Positions 61,837-64,000 of a stretch of DNA of 64,000 nt are shown here, piece by piece. The notes beneath the pieces are model-generated. The model saw only the letters and a program-made list of their open reading frames with translations. It searched no databases and was not told the DNA's origin. The number at the start of each line of letters is the position of its first letter. Position 1 is the stretch's first letter. Source of the DNA: Symbiodinium kawagutii (taxonomy: Eukaryota; Sar; Dinophyceae; Suessiales; Symbiodiniaceae); assembly GCA_009767595.1 (NCBI GenBank), contig VSDK01001314.1, positions 155,426 through 219,425 of the forward strand, given 5' to 3'. The position numbers were made by a program, and so were the translations under genes.

Positions 61837-62005
61837 TTGGGTTAGTTGACTAGGGTAACTACCAGGCAAATTTTAGATATAACTATAGTTATCAGCTATA
61901 AGTTGGATCATAACTAGGGTAACTACCACTTTTGGTAGATATAATTAGCTTGTTAAATGGCGGCTTTGTCAACCAAGTTATAACTTGGGGGGGCCACCTT
62001 GTGAG
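61837..62005. repeat. family D element
   Basis: GGTTAGTTGACTAGGGTAAC at the left, CTTGGGGGGGCCACCTTGTG at the right. Ends in GAG|, used as acceptor by the next exon. Confidence 0.65.
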
Positions 62006-62192
62006 TCCAAGTTCCAACCCCCTTTTCCATGGTAACCATGTGTTGACCGAGGACGAAGTGGACCAACCAGTAGCAATCCTGGATTGGCTGGTGGTCACAC
62101 TGGCATTCCCAGCAGGTTCTCATCCACAGGTCTTTAGCTGTTGCTTTGGGAATCACAGGTCACATTGGAAACTGACCGTTCCCAATGGATAA
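62006..62192 (+). CDS. candidate exon after a family D element
   Basis: Reads HVLTEDEVDQPVAILDWLVV then TLAFPAGSHPQVFSCCFGNH and a stop TAA at 62190. CACAG|GTCTTT could end it earlier. Acidic then hydrophobic; unknown. Confidence 0.5.
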
Positions 62193-63077
62193 ACGATCCA
62201 GAAATGGTGAAGAATCCAGCCTACTTTGGATTGCCATAGGGTATTTGTCAACCGTTGCAACTTGGTTTGTTTCAATTCCGACTATTTCTTGCTATTGACA
62301 ACTTCCAAAGTGTTGATGTTTGGTAAAACTTACGAGTAGTTTCATTGTTTTTGTTGCTGGTTTCTGTGTTGGTTCGGATCTTGTTGCCGTCGGTGATTCT
62401 TTTGGTGTCGTTGATGTTGCTGTGGATGATCATCCGTGAGTAGATATGGTAGAATTAATCCACACGTGGCTGGCTGGATGGTATGCTGGTGAGATCAGTT
62501 GGATTGACATCCATCCCCATTTCGATTGGCAATTGGTTCATGCAAGGGTGGCATCAGCAACCACAATCGCAGCTTAACATCAATGCTTTGCAAGGGAATA
62601 CCCCTACAAAGGGGCAAGTTATGCTGAGTTTCTTTGTTCTATATGTACTGTATAATAATAAATTTAAACATAAGTTGACACAAAACATACACACATAATC
62701 ACATAATTGATGACTTTCATATGCACATGTGCTTGTTTGTAGATGAACAATAGGTAGATAGATGGATAAATGAATATTATATGATTAGTTGATTTTCTAC
62801 TTACATATAGACCCGCAAGGCATGTGCCGGTTCGCACCAACTAGACATGGGTTCATTGCATTGTGAAAAACACTGGCTATAGGAAATCCTATACTTAATA
62901 ATTTTACAAACAACGAGTCTGCACAGGATTTTGGGCATCCAACGTGACAATCTGCCTCGGCAAGTCTTGTGATTCACAAAATTGAATGAATATGTAAATA
63001 GATAAACAAATGAGTAGATCGATAAACGCATAACAATATACATATATATATATTTATTTACACACAGACATGTTTAC
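62193..63077. other. spacer, no gene seen
   Basis: Plus frame 62483-62698 is weak. (TATA) near 63043-63055. Otherwise AT-rich. Confidence 0.45.
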
Positions 63078-63362
63078 CTCATTGTAAGTGCATATGTTTT
63101 GAGTTTCAACCATGGCTCATAGTTTTCTTTGTTTGTCAAGTCCAGCAGATTTGCCAAGTCCAGCCATTCTGAGGAAAAGATTTTGGAGGCAGATGGGTTC
63201 AAGAGCTCCTCACTCCACAGATCCATGACGCAGAGATAGGGGGAGTCGAGTGGAGTAGAGTAGCTCATGCTGTGCCCAAGTTGGGATGGCAAACGGGGAG
63301 ACTGCAGCAAGCATATTTCGGGTGGTGAGGTATACCAAGCAGCCTCCGCAAATCCATGCAAT
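63078..63362 (-). CDS. well-supported minus-strand exon, 95 codons
   Basis: On the minus strand, acceptor CCGGTTCAG| and donor ACAATGAG|GTAAAC, both canonical, with one open frame across all 285 bp. It includes GFAEAAWYTSPPEICLLQSP, MDLWSEELLNPSASKIFSSE and EWLDLANLLDLTNKENYEPW. Acidic and helical near its 3' end. Belongs to a gene running leftwards. No family recognised. Confidence 0.6.
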
Positions 63363-63689
63363 CTGAACCGGGTGCCATCACAGATCTGTGGTAGGGTTCC
63401 GTGCAGACATGCGGATCAGCGTAGCCGAGGGAGCACAAGCCAGCCATCATGTGCAGTGTCACCTGAAAGAATAGCTGTTGTTGTCATTGAGGAGCCTCAC
63501 GGCTTCCGACCATTTTTGGAGCACCTAATTTTGTCAAGATGAGATTCAATGCTTCATGCCGCTTGGGACAGCTTGTTTTTTTCCCTCTTCAAGTTCATTG
63601 GTGTATTGGCATAAGCTGATTAATTGAAACAGCAGCTGATCAACGAGTTATTTCACAATCTATCAGTTCCCTTGTTGCTGAACTGCCCA

Positions 63690-63835
63690 AGTATTGTCCG
63701 CCCCAAGGACTCAGATCTGAGCCGGCTTTGAGAAGCCCAAAGATGGTGCCTTGACATTGTGGACACGCTGAGAAGTATGGGACGGCACTGAGGATACCAA
63801 TCCATGGCAGTAGGCAGAGGGTGGTACCTATGTAT
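63690..63835 (-). CDS. minus-strand candidate exon
   Basis: Acceptor CAGCTTTAG| at 63836; reads YIGTTLCLLPWIGILSAVPY then CPQCQGTIFGLLKAGSDLSP and GGQYLGSS. Contains a CxxC and a hydrophobic start. Donor not clear; probably the exon upstream of 63078-63362. Confidence 0.5.
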
Positions 63836-63839
63836 CTAA

Positions 63840-64000
63840 AGCTGCACAGGCATATGTGTGTGTGTGTATTCGCGTAAATAAATATGTGTGTGTGCAGAAT
63901 ACATTTACATATGCAAAAAGATATCCATATGTGTTTGTTCAATCATTTATGAGAGCACCTTTATATGTAGCTGCAAACGTTCTATGGCCCTGGTGCAGTC
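63840..64000. other. (TG)n-containing end of window, no gene seen
   Basis: TGTGTGTG runs at about 63855-63867 and 63886-63894. Confidence 0.5.

Overview
Eukaryotic nuclear DNA, most likely from a dinoflagellate (inference). The evidence is short GC-rich exon-like islands about 1-3 kb apart in AT-rich DNA, many short palindromic elements of a few recurring families whose ends carry GT...AG splice signals (introner-like), probable GC splice donors, and a degenerate non-LTR retroelement that combines reverse transcriptase, C2H2 fingers and a cytosine-methyltransferase-like domain. I see no bacterial operons, rRNA, tRNA or CRISPR. No host gene could be named; exons were called from open frames, codon use and splice signals read by eye.

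Layout. 0.3-9.9 kb: plus-strand exon islands, several rich in coiled-coil-type residues, plus one minus-strand reading frame (1.1-1.5 kb). 10.2-11.6 kb: palindromic elements. 11.6-22.8 kb: a minus-strand LINE-like element, 5'-truncated and frameshifted, split by a 7.7-kb insertion (13543-21245). The insertion has about 450-bp terminal inverted repeats, a 4-bp GCAT target duplication, a seven-unit hairpin array, an inverted repeat with arms of about 570 bp, and a 1.5-kb directional minisatellite. 22.9-38 kb: sparse plus-strand exon islands in AT-rich DNA. 38-52 kb: the exon-densest part, mostly plus strand, with two introns made almost entirely of a family-B palindrome and a third that begins with one. 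52-62 kb: more scattered plus-strand exons. 63-64 kb: two exons of a minus-strand gene.

Element families used below. A: ends GGTGTTTCTCAAAATAGGGG / CCCCTATTTTGAGAAACACC, about 100 bp. B: ends CTGGTTGGTGGTTTC / GAAACCACCAACCAG, about 85-100 bp. C: ends TATGGCTGTGGGTCAA / TTGACCCACAGCCATA, about 118 bp. D: ends CTACAAGGTGGG / CCCACCTTGTAG, about 130 bp. E: ends near TGCACTCTGGTAAACTAACA, about 117 bp. In B and C the GT and the AG sit symmetrically in the terminal repeats, so a copy landing in an exon arrives with both splice sites. Exons with matching phase can be chained in places, but gene starts, ends and number remain unresolved.
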